A DNA stretch of 64,000 nucleotides from NCBI GenBank assembly GCA_902492045.1, contig CABUKB010000005.1:49303-113302 (forward strand), in the 5' to 3' direction. This DNA is from an uncultured Oscillospiraceae bacterium (GTDB lineage Bacteria; Bacillota; Clostridia; Oscillospirales; Acutalibacteraceae). The notes under the pieces are model-generated. The model made no database searches and had not been told where the DNA came from. It saw only the letters and a list, made by a program, of their open reading frames with translations. This document shows positions 1 to 8,568 of the stretch, one piece after another. Position 1 is the stretch's first letter. Every line of letters starts with the position of its first letter. The translations under genes were made by a program, and so were the position numbers.

Positions 1-1
1 G

Positions 2-94
2 CTGTCGACTGCCACCCATTTCGTCCTGCGCCGCTATAAGGATGACGGCGTTATGTTCCTGGGTGACGAAAAGGACGAGAGAGGAGCCTTATAA
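2..94 (+). CDS. Lrp/AsnC-family regulator, C-terminal end (5' truncated by window)
   Basis: The second frame is open from the window edge to TAA at 92-94 and encodes about 30 residues. It contains THFVLRRYKDDG and ends in GDEKDERGAL. A Thr-His-Phe-x-Leu-x-x-Tyr-Lys segment near the C-terminus is what I recall for clostridial Lrp/AsnC proteins that sit directly before an aminotransferase. The stop lies 4 bases before the next gene's ATG, so the two are probably co-transcribed. Only the tail is visible, so the family call rests on this short match and the neighbour. Confidence 0.55.
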   Translation: MSTATHFVLRRYKDDGVMFLGDEKDERGAL

Positions 95-98
95 ACCC

Positions 99-1274
99 AT
101 GAATTACGAGAAGCTGACCAATCCGACCCTGCAGCGGCTCAAGCCGTCCGGGATTCGTAAGTTTTTTGATATTGCGAACGAAATGGAGGACGTGATCACC
201 CTGTCCATCGGGGAACCGGATTTTTCCACCCCCTGGCATATCCGCCAGGAGGGGATCCGGTCGCTGGAAAAGGGAAAAACCTGGTATACGGCGAATGCGG
301 GATTGCTGCGGCTGAGGCAGGCGATTGGGGGATATGTCCGGCGGCATAGCGGGGTGGAATACGAGCCTCAGACCGAGATTCTGGTGACAGCCGGGGGCAG
401 TGAAGCGATTGACCTGTGCCTGCGTTCCCTGGTTTGCCCGGGGGATGAGGTGTTGATCCCTCAGCCGAGTTTCGTCTGCTATGAACCGCTCACCGTGATG
501 GCGGGCGGCACCGCCGTCCCCATCGTCACCAAGGCGGAGGACGGATTCCGCCTGACAGCCGAGGCCTTGCGGGCCTCCCTGACCCCCAGAACCAAGCTGC
601 TCGTCCTGCCCTATCCCAACAACCCGACCGGCGGCGTGATGCGCCGGGAGCATCTGGAAGCGATTGCGGATGTTCTGCGGGATACCGACGTGATGGTGCT
701 GTCGGACGAGATTTACAGTGGGTTGACCTATGGCGGGTGTTCCCATGTCAGCATCGCCTCGCTGCCGGGGATGCGGGAGCGGACCGTGCTGGTGGAGGGT
801 TTTTCCAAGTCCTTTGCCATGACGGGATGGAGGCTGGGGTATGCCTGTGCCCCCGCGCCGGTTATGCACCTGATGCTCAAACTCCATCAGTTTGCGCTGA
901 TGTGCGCGCCCACCACCGCCCAGTACGCGGCCATTGAAGCGATGGACAATGGGGATGAGGATGTCGAGAGAATGCGGGCGGATTATGACGTGCGCCGCCG
1001 CTTCATTGTGGATGAACTCAACAAAATGGGATTGACCTGTTTTGAACCCGAGGGCGCTTTCTATGTGTTCCCGTCGGTGAAGGTGACCGGGATGACCTCA
1101 GACGCTTTCTGCGAAAGCCTGCTGCGGGAAAAGCGGGTCGCAGTGGTTCCGGGCACGGCGTTTGGCGACTGCGGGGAAGGCTATGTCCGGATCTCCTATT
1201 GCTATTCTCTCAAACATATCGCCGAGGCCATGCACCGGATGCGGGCTTTTGTGGAGGAACATGCCGGCCGATGA
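99..1274 (+). CDS. PLP-dependent class I/II aminotransferase
   Basis: A 391-residue fold-type I aminotransferase of the aspartate/aromatic type, using pyridoxal phosphate to transfer amino groups between amino acids and 2-oxo acids. Visible family marks are SIGEPDF near the N-terminus, the PNNPTGG substrate-loop motif, SDEIYSGL, and the Schiff-base lysine (about K237) in GFSKSFAMTGWRLGY. A C-terminal Arg in GYVRISY should bind the substrate carboxylate. The ATG at 99 is chosen because GAGAGGAG lies about 11 bases upstream; an in-frame upstream start would run into the preceding regulator. Substrate cannot be read from sequence. The Lrp-like gene just upstream suggests amino-acid-responsive control (inference). 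Confidence 0.9.
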   Translation: MNYEKLTNPTLQRLKPSGIRKFFDIANEMEDVITLSIGEPDFSTPWHIRQEGIRSLEKGKTWYTANAGLLRLRQAIGGYVRRHSGVEYEPQTEILVTAGGSEAIDLCLRSLVCPGDEVLIPQPSFVCYEPLTVMAGGTAVPIVTKAEDGFRLTAEALRASLTPRTKLLVLPYPNNPTGGVMRREHLEAIADVLRDTDVMVLSDEIYSGLTYGGCSHVSIASLPGMRERTVLVEGFSKSFAMTGWRLGYACAPAPVMHLMLKLHQFALMCAPTTAQYAAIEAMDNGDEDVERMRADYDVRRRFIVDELNKMGLTCFEPEGAFYVFPSVKVTGMTSDAFCESLLREKRVAVVPGTAFGDCGEGYVRISYCYSLKHIAEAMHRMRAFVEEHAGR

Positions 1275-1297
1275 CCGGCCGGCAAGGAGGGCGCCGT

Positions 1298-2173
1298 ATG
1301 AGCGTGACGGTTGAAGCACCGGCGAAAATCAATCTCACTCTGGATGTGACCGGCCGCCGGGACGACGGCTATCATCTGATCGAGACCGTCATGCAGGCCG
1401 TCGATTTGTATGATCGGGTGACGGTCCGTCTGACGGGAAAACCAGGCGCGTTTACGCTTGCCTGCGGGGACGAGCGGGTTCCGGACGGTCCGGACAATAC
1501 GGCCCTGCGGGCTGCGGACGCATTTTTCAATTCCATCGGGCTGCCCAATCCCGGGGTGGAGATCACCCTGCATAAGCGGATTCCCCTGCAGGCGGGCCTG
1601 GCGGGGGGGAGCGCCGACGCCGCCGGAACCCTGGTGGCCCTCGACCGGCTGCTGGATACCCGGATGACGCCGGAAGAACTGTGCGCCGTGGCGGAGGCTG
1701 TGGGGGCGGATGTGCCTTTTTGTGTGCTGGGGGCCGCCGCATACGCGGAGGGAACCGGCACCATTTTGACGCCACTGCCAAGTCTTCCCGACTGTGCGGT
1801 TGTCGTGGCAAAACCCGTGGATGGTATGCGGACGGAGGAAGCGTATCGCCGGCTCGATTGCGCGGAGATTTCCCGCCGCCCGCATACCGGCGCCGTGGCG
1901 GACGCGCTGTGTGCCGGGGATCTTGCGGCGGTGGTGCGAGAGCTTTGCAATGTGTTTGAAGAGGCGCTCGCCCTGCCGGAAACGGCGGAGATCCAGCGTG
2001 TGATGCGGGAGCATCGTACGCTCGGATGCCGGATGACGGGGAGCGGTTCGGCGGTGTTCGGGCTTTTCGACGACGATGAAGCCGCCCGCCGGTGTACGGC
2101 GGTTCTCCGGCGGCGTTATGAAGAGGTGTTTATATGCCGCCCTTGTCCGCATGGACCGGTTGTGCGAGGCTGA
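1298..2173 (+). CDS. ispE: 4-diphosphocytidyl-2-C-methyl-D-erythritol kinase
   Basis: GHMP-family kinase of 291 residues that phosphorylates CDP-methylerythritol in the non-mevalonate isoprenoid pathway. The family N-terminus APAKINLTLDVTGRRDDGYH is present, followed by the glycine-rich ATP loop PLQAGLAGGSADAAG around residues 90-104 and the C-terminal MTGSGSAVFGLF motif. Length is normal. The start at 1298 has AAGGAGG 7 bases upstream, and the gene begins 23 bases after the aminotransferase stop. It probably shares that transcript. ispE beside spoIIR is an arrangement I recall in Clostridia. Confidence 0.95.
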   Translation: MSVTVEAPAKINLTLDVTGRRDDGYHLIETVMQAVDLYDRVTVRLTGKPGAFTLACGDERVPDGPDNTALRAADAFFNSIGLPNPGVEITLHKRIPLQAGLAGGSADAAGTLVALDRLLDTRMTPEELCAVAEAVGADVPFCVLGAAAYAEGTGTILTPLPSLPDCAVVVAKPVDGMRTEEAYRRLDCAEISRRPHTGAVADALCAGDLAAVVRELCNVFEEALALPETAEIQRVMREHRTLGCRMTGSGSAVFGLFDDDEAARRCTAVLRRRYEEVFICRPCPHGPVVRG

Positions 2174-2313
2174 AGCGTCGTTTATCCGGTACCCCGAATG
2201 ACGGGGAGCTGTAAAAATTTTCCTCAGGTGTGCATAGCGGGCTTTTTCTCGTCCATACTCTGGGTATCTGGCGGCGGGCACGCCGCCGTAACCGGAGAAA
2301 GGACGGGGTTATC

Positions 2314-2973
2314 GTGCGGAAATGGAGTAAGGCGCTGGCCTGCGGGCTGGTTTTGACACTGGGATTGTCGCTGTGCGGCTTTCCCTGGGGATTCGCCAAG
2401 GACTGCGAGGAAATTCGCAAAAAGGTGGTCCGTCTGCATGTGCTCGCCAATTCCGACAGCGAGGAGGATCAGGCGCTGAAGCTGAAGGTGCGGGATACCG
2501 TCACCGAAACGGCGGCCGGCCTGTTCGATACGGCGGCGAACGCGGGCGAGGCGTTGGCCATCGCGGAAGAATCGCTGCCGGAGATCCTCGCAGCGGCGCA
2601 GCAACGGGTATACGACGAAGGATACGATTACCCGGTAGGCGCCGAGATGACCCGGATGTACTTCACCACCCGCACCTATGAGACGGGGACCCTGCCTGCG
2701 GGGATGTACGACGCGGTGCGGATCACCATCGGCGAGGGCGCCGGGAAAAACTGGTGGTGCGTCGTTTTTCCCCCCATCTGTGTGCCGGCGGCGTCGGAAC
2801 ATAAGGAATTGACCGACGTGCTGGACGAAGGACAGGTGGAGATCGTCACCCAGCCGCAGAAATATGAGGTCAAATTCAAGATAGTGGAATGGTGGGAAGG
2901 GCTGACCCATCGGATTGGCGAATGGTTCGGCGGCGGGGAGTCCTCGGCCCAACCGGCTTCCACGGATTGCTGA
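2314..2973 (+). CDS. spoIIR: Stage II sporulation protein R
   Basis: SpoIIR is made in the forespore under sigma-F and secreted; it triggers SpoIIGA to cleave pro-sigma-E in the mother cell. The gene encodes about 219 residues with a membrane segment (roughly residues 5-26) and the family block VRLHVLANSDSEEDQALKLK directly after it. A second conserved block, YPVGAEMTRMYFTTRTYETG, ends in the GKNWWCVVFPP motif. The GTG at 2314 is chosen because GGAGAAAGGA precedes it and it puts the hydrophobic segment at the N-terminus. An in-frame ATG at 2230 would add an unlikely Arg-rich leader. No sigma-F promoter was identified by eye. Confidence 0.9.
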   Translation: MRKWSKALACGLVLTLGLSLCGFPWGFAKDCEEIRKKVVRLHVLANSDSEEDQALKLKVRDTVTETAAGLFDTAANAGEALAIAEESLPEILAAAQQRVYDEGYDYPVGAEMTRMYFTTRTYETGTLPAGMYDAVRITIGEGAGKNWWCVVFPPICVPAASEHKELTDVLDEGQVEIVTQPQKYEVKFKIVEWWEGLTHRIGEWFGGGESSAQPASTDC

Positions 2974-3088
2974 AGCCGGACGGCGCTGCGATTCTAAGGG
3001 TTCTTCCCGTGTCCTTGCAAGGCCGTGCTGTGCCGGCGGCGTATATATCTCCGGGTTCCCTTCCCCTTTTTGCATAAGGTGCCTTTGC

Positions 3089-3119
3089 GGCCGGCAGGAA
3101 TTTTCCTGCCGGCCTTTTT
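3089..3119 (+). terminator. Rho-independent terminator after spoIIR
   Basis: The arm GGCCGGCAGGAA (3089-3100) pairs with TTCCTGCCGGCC (3103-3114) and is followed by five T. It closes the aminotransferase-ispE-spoIIR group. A TATAAT at 3138-3143 just downstream may be the -10 of a folC promoter, but its -35 is poor. Confidence 0.85.
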
Positions 3120-3175
3120 CGCAAAGCCGGGATGTGCTATAATAAGGCGATCTGCCGAACAAGGGGGTATCGACT

Positions 3176-4453
3176 ATGCACTACACCGAGGCCAGAGCGT
3201 ATATCGACGCACTGAAACCCGGCGGGATGAAATACGGCCTGGCCCGGATGGAGCGGATTCTGTCCCTGCTCGGGCGGCCGCAGGACCAGCTCCGGGTGAT
3301 CCACATTGCCGGAACCAACGGCAAGGGTTCCACCGCCCAGATGATTCAGGCCATGGCGTCGGCCAGTGGCTACAAAACCGGCCTGTTCACCTCTCCGCCG
3401 GTCATGGGGCTGCGCCAAACGGTCAGCATCGACGGGAAGCCGATTCAGAGGGAGGATTTCGCCGCTTTCGTTGAAGAAATTACGGCTTTGTCTCCCGCGA
3501 TGGGCGAGGCGGGAAGCCTGTCTGAGTTCGAACTCCTCACCACCCTCGCGATACTCTGGTTTGCGCGGGAAGAAACCGACTTGTGTGTGATCGAATGCGG
3601 CCTGGGCGGACGCGATGACGCGACGAATGTGTTTGATCATCCGCTTGCCGTGGTCTTGACCCCGGTGGGGCTGGATCACACGGCGGTGCTGGGTTCTACC
3701 GTGGAGGAGATCGTTCGGGCGAAATGCGGGATCCTGCGGCCGGACTGCCTGGTGGCCGTTTCCCCGGGCCAGCCGGAGGAGGCGCTGGGGGTGCTGCTGG
3801 AAGAAGCGGCCGCACGGGGCCTGACCGTCCACATGCCGGGCGCCGCATCCGCGCCGGTATTGGAGCAAGGGCCCGGCTGTTTGGTATTTGAATGGGAGGG
3901 CGAACCGGTGGCCCTCTCCCTGACCGGAAGATTTCAGCGGGACAACGCCCTGACAGCCTTGTGCGTCCTGCGGCTGCTGGAGGGGAAAGGGTACAGATTC
4001 CAACGGCAGAAGGCTCTTGCAGTGCTCGAAAAGATACGAATACCTTGCCGGCAGGAACTGGTCTGCCGCCATCCGATGCTCATGCTGGACGGGGCCCACA
4101 ATCCCGACGGCATCCGGGCGCTGACCCAAACGCTTTCGGAGATACCGGAGGAAGACCGCGTGCCGCTGACCCTGTTGTGGGGAATGCTGCGGGACAAGGA
4201 TATCCGGGCCGCCGTCTCTTTGATTGCGCCTTTTGCCGCCCGGGCGGTGTGCTGCGCCCCTGACAATCCCAGGGCTCTGCCCGGCCAGGAGCTGGCTGCG
4301 GCCTTTCGAGAGGCCGGTGTGCAGGCGATGTCCGAGGACAGTCCGGAGAATGCCTTTGTTCTGGCCAAACAAGCGGCGGGCGATGGCCCACTGCTGGTGG
4401 GGGGGTCCTTCTTTCTCGCGTCGGCCATTCGCCCTTATCTGACAAAACCATAA
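3176..4453 (+). CDS. folC: Folylpolyglutamate synthase / dihydrofolate synthase
   Basis: A 425-residue Mur-ligase-family enzyme that adds glutamate to folates (and dihydropteroate) using ATP. The P-loop GTNGKGST lies at about residues 46-53, after the typical start MHYTEARAYIDALKPGGMKY. The central ligase block has ECGLGGRDDATNVF and LDHTAVLG, and the C-terminal domain has MLDGAHNPDG and LLWGMLRDKD. AAGGGGG lies upstream of the ATG. The gene stands alone between two terminators (3089-3119 and 4520-4560), so it is probably its own transcript. Confidence 0.95.
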   Translation: MHYTEARAYIDALKPGGMKYGLARMERILSLLGRPQDQLRVIHIAGTNGKGSTAQMIQAMASASGYKTGLFTSPPVMGLRQTVSIDGKPIQREDFAAFVEEITALSPAMGEAGSLSEFELLTTLAILWFAREETDLCVIECGLGGRDDATNVFDHPLAVVLTPVGLDHTAVLGSTVEEIVRAKCGILRPDCLVAVSPGQPEEALGVLLEEAAARGLTVHMPGAASAPVLEQGPGCLVFEWEGEPVALSLTGRFQRDNALTALCVLRLLEGKGYRFQRQKALAVLEKIRIPCRQELVCRHPMLMLDGAHNPDGIRALTQTLSEIPEEDRVPLTLLWGMLRDKDIRAAVSLIAPFAARAVCCAPDNPRALPGQELAAAFREAGVQAMSEDSPENAFVLAKQAAGDGPLLVGGSFFLASAIRPYLTKP

Positions 4454-4519
4454 AAAAACCGCCCGGATTCCGGTTTGGTTCCCGGAATTCGACGGCGGGA
4501 TTCTCATGCATCGTATGAG

Positions 4520-4560
4520 ACAAGCCCTTATCATGGAAACATGACGGGGGCTTGTTTTTT
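4520..4560 (+). terminator. Rho-independent terminator after folC
   Basis: The arm ACAAGCCC (4520-4527) pairs with GGGCTTGT (4548-4555), with a small inner stem TCATG-GAAA-CATGA, and a long T run follows. It separates folC from the spoIIA operon. Confidence 0.8.
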
Positions 4561-4613
4561 TGCGGTTTTTTTGTCCGCCGCTCCCGGACATTCAACAGGC
4601 AGGAGGAATCGGC

Positions 4614-4973
4614 ATGGTGATTCGCATGGATGCGTCACCTTCCGGCGTTACGATATGGCTTTCGGGTGAACTGGACCATCATGCGGCCCGGTCTCTGCGG
4701 GACCAGATTGACGGCGCCGTGGACCGCACCGGTGCCAAGCGGCTCCGGCTGGATTTTGAGGGCGTGAGTTTTATGGACAGTTCGGGCATCGGCCTGATTA
4801 TGGGGCGGTACCGGCTGATGCAGCTCGCCGGCGGTCAGCTGTATGTCACAGGGGCCTCGGAACGGATCCGAAAGATCATGCGGCTGGCGGGCCTCGACCG
4901 GCTGCATATTTTAGAGGAGGTCGGGTCGGATGACGGCAAACAGAAGGAGGATTCCCATGAAGCCCATCAATGA
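4614..4973 (+). CDS. spoIIAA: Anti-sigma-F factor antagonist SpoIIAA
   Basis: STAS-domain protein of 119 residues. Unphosphorylated SpoIIAA binds SpoIIAB and frees sigma-F in the forespore; SpoIIAB inactivates it by serine phosphorylation. The phosphoacceptor motif FMDSSGIG is at residues 53-60, preceded by LSGELDHHAARSLRD as in the family. AGGAGG at 4601-4606 supports the ATG at 4614. The last 17 bases overlap spoIIAB, which fits translational coupling. The C-terminal tail EVGSDDGKQKEDSHEAHQ is a little longer than usual. Confidence 0.95.
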   Translation: MVIRMDASPSGVTIWLSGELDHHAARSLRDQIDGAVDRTGAKRLRLDFEGVSFMDSSGIGLIMGRYRLMQLAGGQLYVTGASERIRKIMRLAGLDRLHILEEVGSDDGKQKEDSHEAHQ

Positions 4974-5406
4974 GATGAAAGTGACTTTTCCCAGCCGCTC
5001 TGCAAATGAGGGGTTCGCCCGTGCTGTTGTGGCGTCCTTTCTGTCCCAGCTCGATCCCGCGGTGGATGAACTCAGCGACTTGCGTACCGCCGTATCCGAA
5101 GCGGTGACCAACTGCATCGTACATGCCTACCGCGATTCCATCGGGGATATCACCGTACAAATGCGGTTGTATGAAAACGGACGGGCGGTTGTCAAGGTCC
5201 GGGACCGCGGTTGCGGAATCGAGAATGTGGAACAGGCGATGGAACCTCTGTTCACGACAGGGGGTGACGACCGTTCCGGGCTCGGCTTCTCCGTTATGGA
5301 AAGCTTTACCGACCGGCTGAAAGTGAGTTCCCGCAAGGGAAAGGGAACCGTGGTGACTTTGGAAAAATACATAGTGCTGCGGGAACGGCAGGCGAAGCTG
5401 CCTTGA
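4957..5406 (+). CDS. spoIIAB: Anti-sigma-F factor SpoIIAB (serine kinase)
   Basis: GHKL-fold kinase of 149 residues that holds sigma-F inactive and phosphorylates SpoIIAA. The N-box AVSEAVTNCIVHAY, the G1 box VRDRGCGIENVEQAMEP and the G2 region DDRSGLGFSVMESF are all present, giving an intact ATP pocket. AAGGAGG at 4944-4950 supports the ATG at 4957, which lies inside the end of spoIIAA. The stop TGA overlaps the TTG start of sigF. Confidence 0.95.
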   Translation: MKPINEMKVTFPSRSANEGFARAVVASFLSQLDPAVDELSDLRTAVSEAVTNCIVHAYRDSIGDITVQMRLYENGRAVVKVRDRGCGIENVEQAMEPLFTTGGDDRSGLGFSVMESFTDRLKVSSRKGKGTVVTLEKYIVLRERQAKLP

Positions 5407-6062
5407 ACGGACGGGAACAGCGGATCTGCGACAACATCGGGCTGGTACACACCTGTGCCCGCCGGTTTATGGGGCGGGGTATCGAATACGACGACCTGTT
5501 CCAATCCGGCTGTATGGGGCTGGTCAAGGCGGCGGATGGTTTCGATGAGGAGCGCGGGCTTAAATTCTCCACCTATGCGGTTCCGGTTATTCTGGGCGAA
5601 ATCCGCCGCCTGTTTCGGGATGGAGGTACCGTCAAGGTCAGCCGTTCCCTCAAGGAGCTTTCTCTGCGGGCCTCGAGAGAACGGGATGCGTTTGCCGCCC
5701 GCGAGGGGCGGGAGCCCACTGTCGGAGAACTGGCCGACCTGCTCGGAGTGGAGCGGGAACAGGCGGTGGAGGCGCTGGGCGCGTCGATGCCGGCCCTGTC
5801 CCTGACCAGATCGGGGGAGGACGACGATGGAGAGGAGATTGATCTGCCGGTCACACCGCCGGAGGAGGCAATCACCGACCGCCTGGCCCTGCAGCAGGTG
5901 CTTGGGGAATTGGAACCCAGGGACCGGGCGCTGATTGTTCTGCGGTATCTCAACCGTCATACTCAGCAGGCCACGGCCGAGAAACTCGGCATGACCCAGG
6001 TACAGGTTTCCCGGCGGGAACGGGTCATTTTGCAGGAGATGCGCAAACGGCTGACCGGATAG
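5403..6062 (+). CDS. sigF: RNA polymerase sigma-F factor
   Basis: Early forespore sigma factor of 219 residues. Region 2 reads YDDLFQSGCMGLVKAADGFD then FSTYAVPVILGEIRRLFRDG. Region 3 begins VSRSLKELSLRA, and region 4 has LEPRDRALIVLRYLNRHTQ with a recognition helix around MTQVQVSRRER. The frame can only begin at the TTG at 5403, which overlaps the spoIIAB stop as TTGA. No strong Shine-Dalgarno is visible, so expression probably depends on coupling to spoIIAB. Operon order AA-AB-F is canonical. Confidence 0.95.
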   Translation: MNGREQRICDNIGLVHTCARRFMGRGIEYDDLFQSGCMGLVKAADGFDEERGLKFSTYAVPVILGEIRRLFRDGGTVKVSRSLKELSLRASRERDAFAAREGREPTVGELADLLGVEREQAVEALGASMPALSLTRSGEDDDGEEIDLPVTPPEEAITDRLALQQVLGELEPRDRALIVLRYLNRHTQQATAEKLGMTQVQVSRRERVILQEMRKRLTG

Positions 6063-6189
6063 CAGGGAAGGCCCTGCCGTTTTCTGAATACCTTTTTTAT
6101 GGCCCGAACCGGTAATAGACAGCCCGTGGCTTTACCATGGGCTGGCATGCGTGAAGGAACCAAACCGGGTTCAACCCGATCAAGATACC

Positions 6190-6221
6190 GAAACGGCGGA
6201 AGCGCACGCTTCCGCCGTTTC
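6190..6221. terminator. Strong hairpin between convergent sigF and cdaR
   Basis: GAAACGGCGGAAGCG (6190-6204) pairs perfectly with CGCTTCCGCCGTTTC (6207-6221), a 15-bp stem with a 2-base loop, followed on the plus strand by TTTG. A smaller GCAGGG/CCCTGC hairpin with TTTT lies at 6062-6083, directly after sigF. The 6063-6276 gap carries no gene I can support. Confidence 0.5.
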
Positions 6222-6276
6222 TTTGCCAGCAGCCGAGGCGATCCGTTTTACCAGACCGGCCCCATAAACCCTGAGG

Positions 6277-7614
6277 TCAGGTCACCGTCGCGTAGATTTC
6301 ATAGCCGGTTTGGTTCTCCACCCCATAATAGATCCAAACGTCGTCGTAGGACGGTACTTCGATGCGGACCGCGTACCGGACGGAACCAAGGCTGGAATTT
6401 GCCGACGCGTCCACGGTTGCCATCAGATCCGCTTCCGTGATAGCCTCCACCGATGCGGCATTACCGCAGATCCGGATATTGCGGATCACCTGCTGGGGCA
6501 CCGAAATCGAACGGTTGGCGGGGCGGTTCTCAAAAACCACATCCTGCTCGGTCATCAGCGACATGTCCAGCGTTTTGCTGGTATACGCGCCGATATCCAG
6601 GGACACCGTCACTTCGCTGACATTTTCCAGCACGGTGACTCCGGCGGGAATATTGAGAGAAACCACACGGGCCGTGTCCTCCGGCGTCAGATGGTCGAAG
6701 TCGATGGCGCCGAGGTTTGCAAGGGATTCCGCCGCGCTGTCTACCGACTCCTGCGGCCCTACCAGGGTAATGGAGGAAACCGACAGGGTGACGAGGTTCG
6801 GATTGGATGCGATGGCGGACGGAACGTGAAGCAGGTCGTATGTGAACTCCACCCTCCTCTGAACAAGAACCGGGACGGTGACGTTGACCGTCTCGGACTG
6901 CAGAGGCTCTTCCGTCGAAGCGTCGAAGAGCTGACAGCCCTTGAGATCCACCTCATTTCCGTCGGCATCCAGCGCCACCAGTCTGGCCGCATAGACCTGC
7001 ACCGAGCGAATCGGCTCGTCCGTCTCCACCCGAGCGACGATGGCGGCCACCTGGCTCACGGTGCTTCGGGGACCTTCCAATCGGATCGTGCCGCTTTGGA
7101 TATTCGTTCGGTCCAGTATCGGCTCTCCGAGTTGCTGCGAGGCCGGATCCTCCACCTGTACCGAGGAGATATCCATCCGCACCGGCAGATCCACCGTGTC
7201 CCAGTAATCGCACTGCACGGTGATCGTGGAGGGAGAATAGCCGGTGATTTCAAAGTCCGCGTTTCGATTGGTTTTGGACACCGAAATGTTGAGAATGGCC
7301 GGGCCGGCCCCCAATATGAGTTTGGTCTCCGCATTGACCAGGATATCTTCGCTGCCCAGGTAGTCGGTAACCGAACGGGGGCCGCTGACCGTCACCTCCA
7401 CGGTCAGGTCGGGGGTCTCGATGACGCGGATGTCGTTGTTTTCCGCATAGGTATCGGTCAAGTCGATGGTGACTTGTTTTTTGAGGGTGGTGGTCTTGAT
7501 GTTGGCGGGCCCGTTGACCACCAAAGCCCAGACTACGATGGCGATCACCAGGGAGAACACCATCATCAGCTTATCGTTATGCATAAGAGAATTCAGTGTG
7601 GGTTTCTTTTTCAT
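6277..7614 (-). CDS. cdaR: YbbR-domain protein, CdaA regulator CdaR
   Basis: Membrane-anchored extracytoplasmic protein of about 445 residues with one N-terminal membrane helix (near residues 18-40: MMVFSLVIAIVVWALVV), followed by repeated YbbR beta domains. Each repeat carries a V-x-V-x-G-P-type turn (EVTVSGPRSV, IRLEGPRSTV, ITLVGPQESV). CdaR proteins modulate the c-di-AMP cyclase CdaA. The ATG at 7614 is preferred over a GTG at 7626 because GGAGGTGG lies 8 bases before it, and the ATG overlaps the cdaA stop. Order cdaA then cdaR is the conserved Firmicutes arrangement. Confidence 0.9.
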   Translation of the reverse strand: MKKKPTLNSLMHNDKLMMVFSLVIAIVVWALVVNGPANIKTTTLKKQVTIDLTDTYAENNDIRVIETPDLTVEVTVSGPRSVTDYLGSEDILVNAETKLILGAGPAILNISVSKTNRNADFEITGYSPSTITVQCDYWDTVDLPVRMDISSVQVEDPASQQLGEPILDRTNIQSGTIRLEGPRSTVSQVAAIVARVETDEPIRSVQVYAARLVALDADGNEVDLKGCQLFDASTEEPLQSETVNVTVPVLVQRRVEFTYDLLHVPSAIASNPNLVTLSVSSITLVGPQESVDSAAESLANLGAIDFDHLTPEDTARVVSLNIPAGVTVLENVSEVTVSLDIGAYTSKTLDMSLMTEQDVVFENRPANRSISVPQQVIRNIRICGNAASVEAITEADLMATVDASANSSLGSVRYAVRIEVPSYDDVWIYYGVENQTGYEIYATVT

Positions 7615-8501
7615 TTGGACTTCCACCTCCGGAACAGCCCAAACTTCCGGGACTCTCCATCCTTATTGCCGCGGGACTTGTCCCACAGGATGCCGTTTTC
7701 GAGCGCAACCTTGAGGGCTTCGGGACTGTAGTTGCGCTTGAGTTCGCCCGAAAGCGCCATCGAAACCGTCCCGGTTTCTTCCGAGACGATGACCACGATG
7801 GCGTCCGAATTTTCGCTCATACCGAGCCCTGCGCGGTGGCGTGTGCCCAGCTCCCGGCTGATCTGCATATTGTCGGACAGGGGCAGGATGCATCCGGCCG
7901 CGTGAACGCGGCCGTCCCGGATAATCATGGCGCCGTCGTGCAAGGGCGCCTTGTTGAAGAAGATATTGCCGATCAGTTCGGGGGTCGGATCGGCGTCCAC
8001 AATCGTGCCGGTTTTGATGATCTCCCCCAGCTTGGTGGAGCGTTCAAACACGATCAGAGCGCCCATTTTTTGGCGCTGGAGGGTTGAAACGGCACCGCAG
8101 ACCGCCGAAATCGCTCTCTGCCAGCCCTGGATATACCGTTCGTTTTCCTCGTCGCTTCCGCCGAAAATATTGAGTTTGCCGATACGGGAATGCCCCGCTT
8201 GTTCAAGGGCGCGCCGGATTTCGGGCTGGAAGATCACCACCAACACGATCAGCGCGTTATCAAAGACGATTTTCAGCAGGTATTTTAAGGTGGTCAGATG
8301 CAGGAGATACGCCACGCCGTACGCGATCCCCAGAAGGCAAAGGCCCTTGAGGAGCTGCTCCGCCCGGGAATCGCGCACCAGCTTAATCAGGCTGTAAACG
8401 GCAAAGGCCACCAGCAGAATGTCCAGAGTATCAATCAGATAGTTATAGGATGAAAAAAACCTCACAATATGGTTCCAAACATCAGCGAAAAAGTCCCCCA
8501 T
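7611..8501 (-). CDS. cdaA: Diadenylate cyclase CdaA (DAC domain)
   Basis: Integral-membrane diadenylate cyclase that makes c-di-AMP from two ATP. About 296 residues: three hydrophobic helices in the first 90 residues, then the DAC domain. The two catalytic motifs are intact: LHDGAMII (DGA) and GTRHRAGLG (RHRAG). The start is uncertain: ATG at 8501 and GTG at 8513 are both possible and neither has a clear Shine-Dalgarno. cdaR follows with a 4-base overlap. The glmM that often follows cdaAR is not here. Confidence 0.93.
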   Translation of the reverse strand: MGDFFADVWNHIVRFFSSYNYLIDTLDILLVAFAVYSLIKLVRDSRAEQLLKGLCLLGIAYGVAYLLHLTTLKYLLKIVFDNALIVLVVIFQPEIRRALEQAGHSRIGKLNIFGGSDEENERYIQGWQRAISAVCGAVSTLQRQKMGALIVFERSTKLGEIIKTGTIVDADPTPELIGNIFFNKAPLHDGAMIIRDGRVHAAGCILPLSDNMQISRELGTRHRAGLGMSENSDAIVVIVSEETGTVSMALSGELKRNYSPEALKVALENGILWDKSRGNKDGESRKFGLFRRWKSK

Positions 8502-8568
8502 GCGCCTCACCACGCTTTCCCAACGCCCACAGAGCGCCTAATCGCTTCTATTTTACCATACTATGCGA

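Noticed and set aside
4464..4490. Possible sigma-H promoter for spoIIAA (GGAATTC with a weak -35)
   Set aside because: The -35 match is poor and the folC terminator at 4520-4560 lies between it and the gene.
6310..7731. 473-residue plus-strand open frame
   Set aside because: Antisense to cdaR; rich in H and D/R without any domain pattern.
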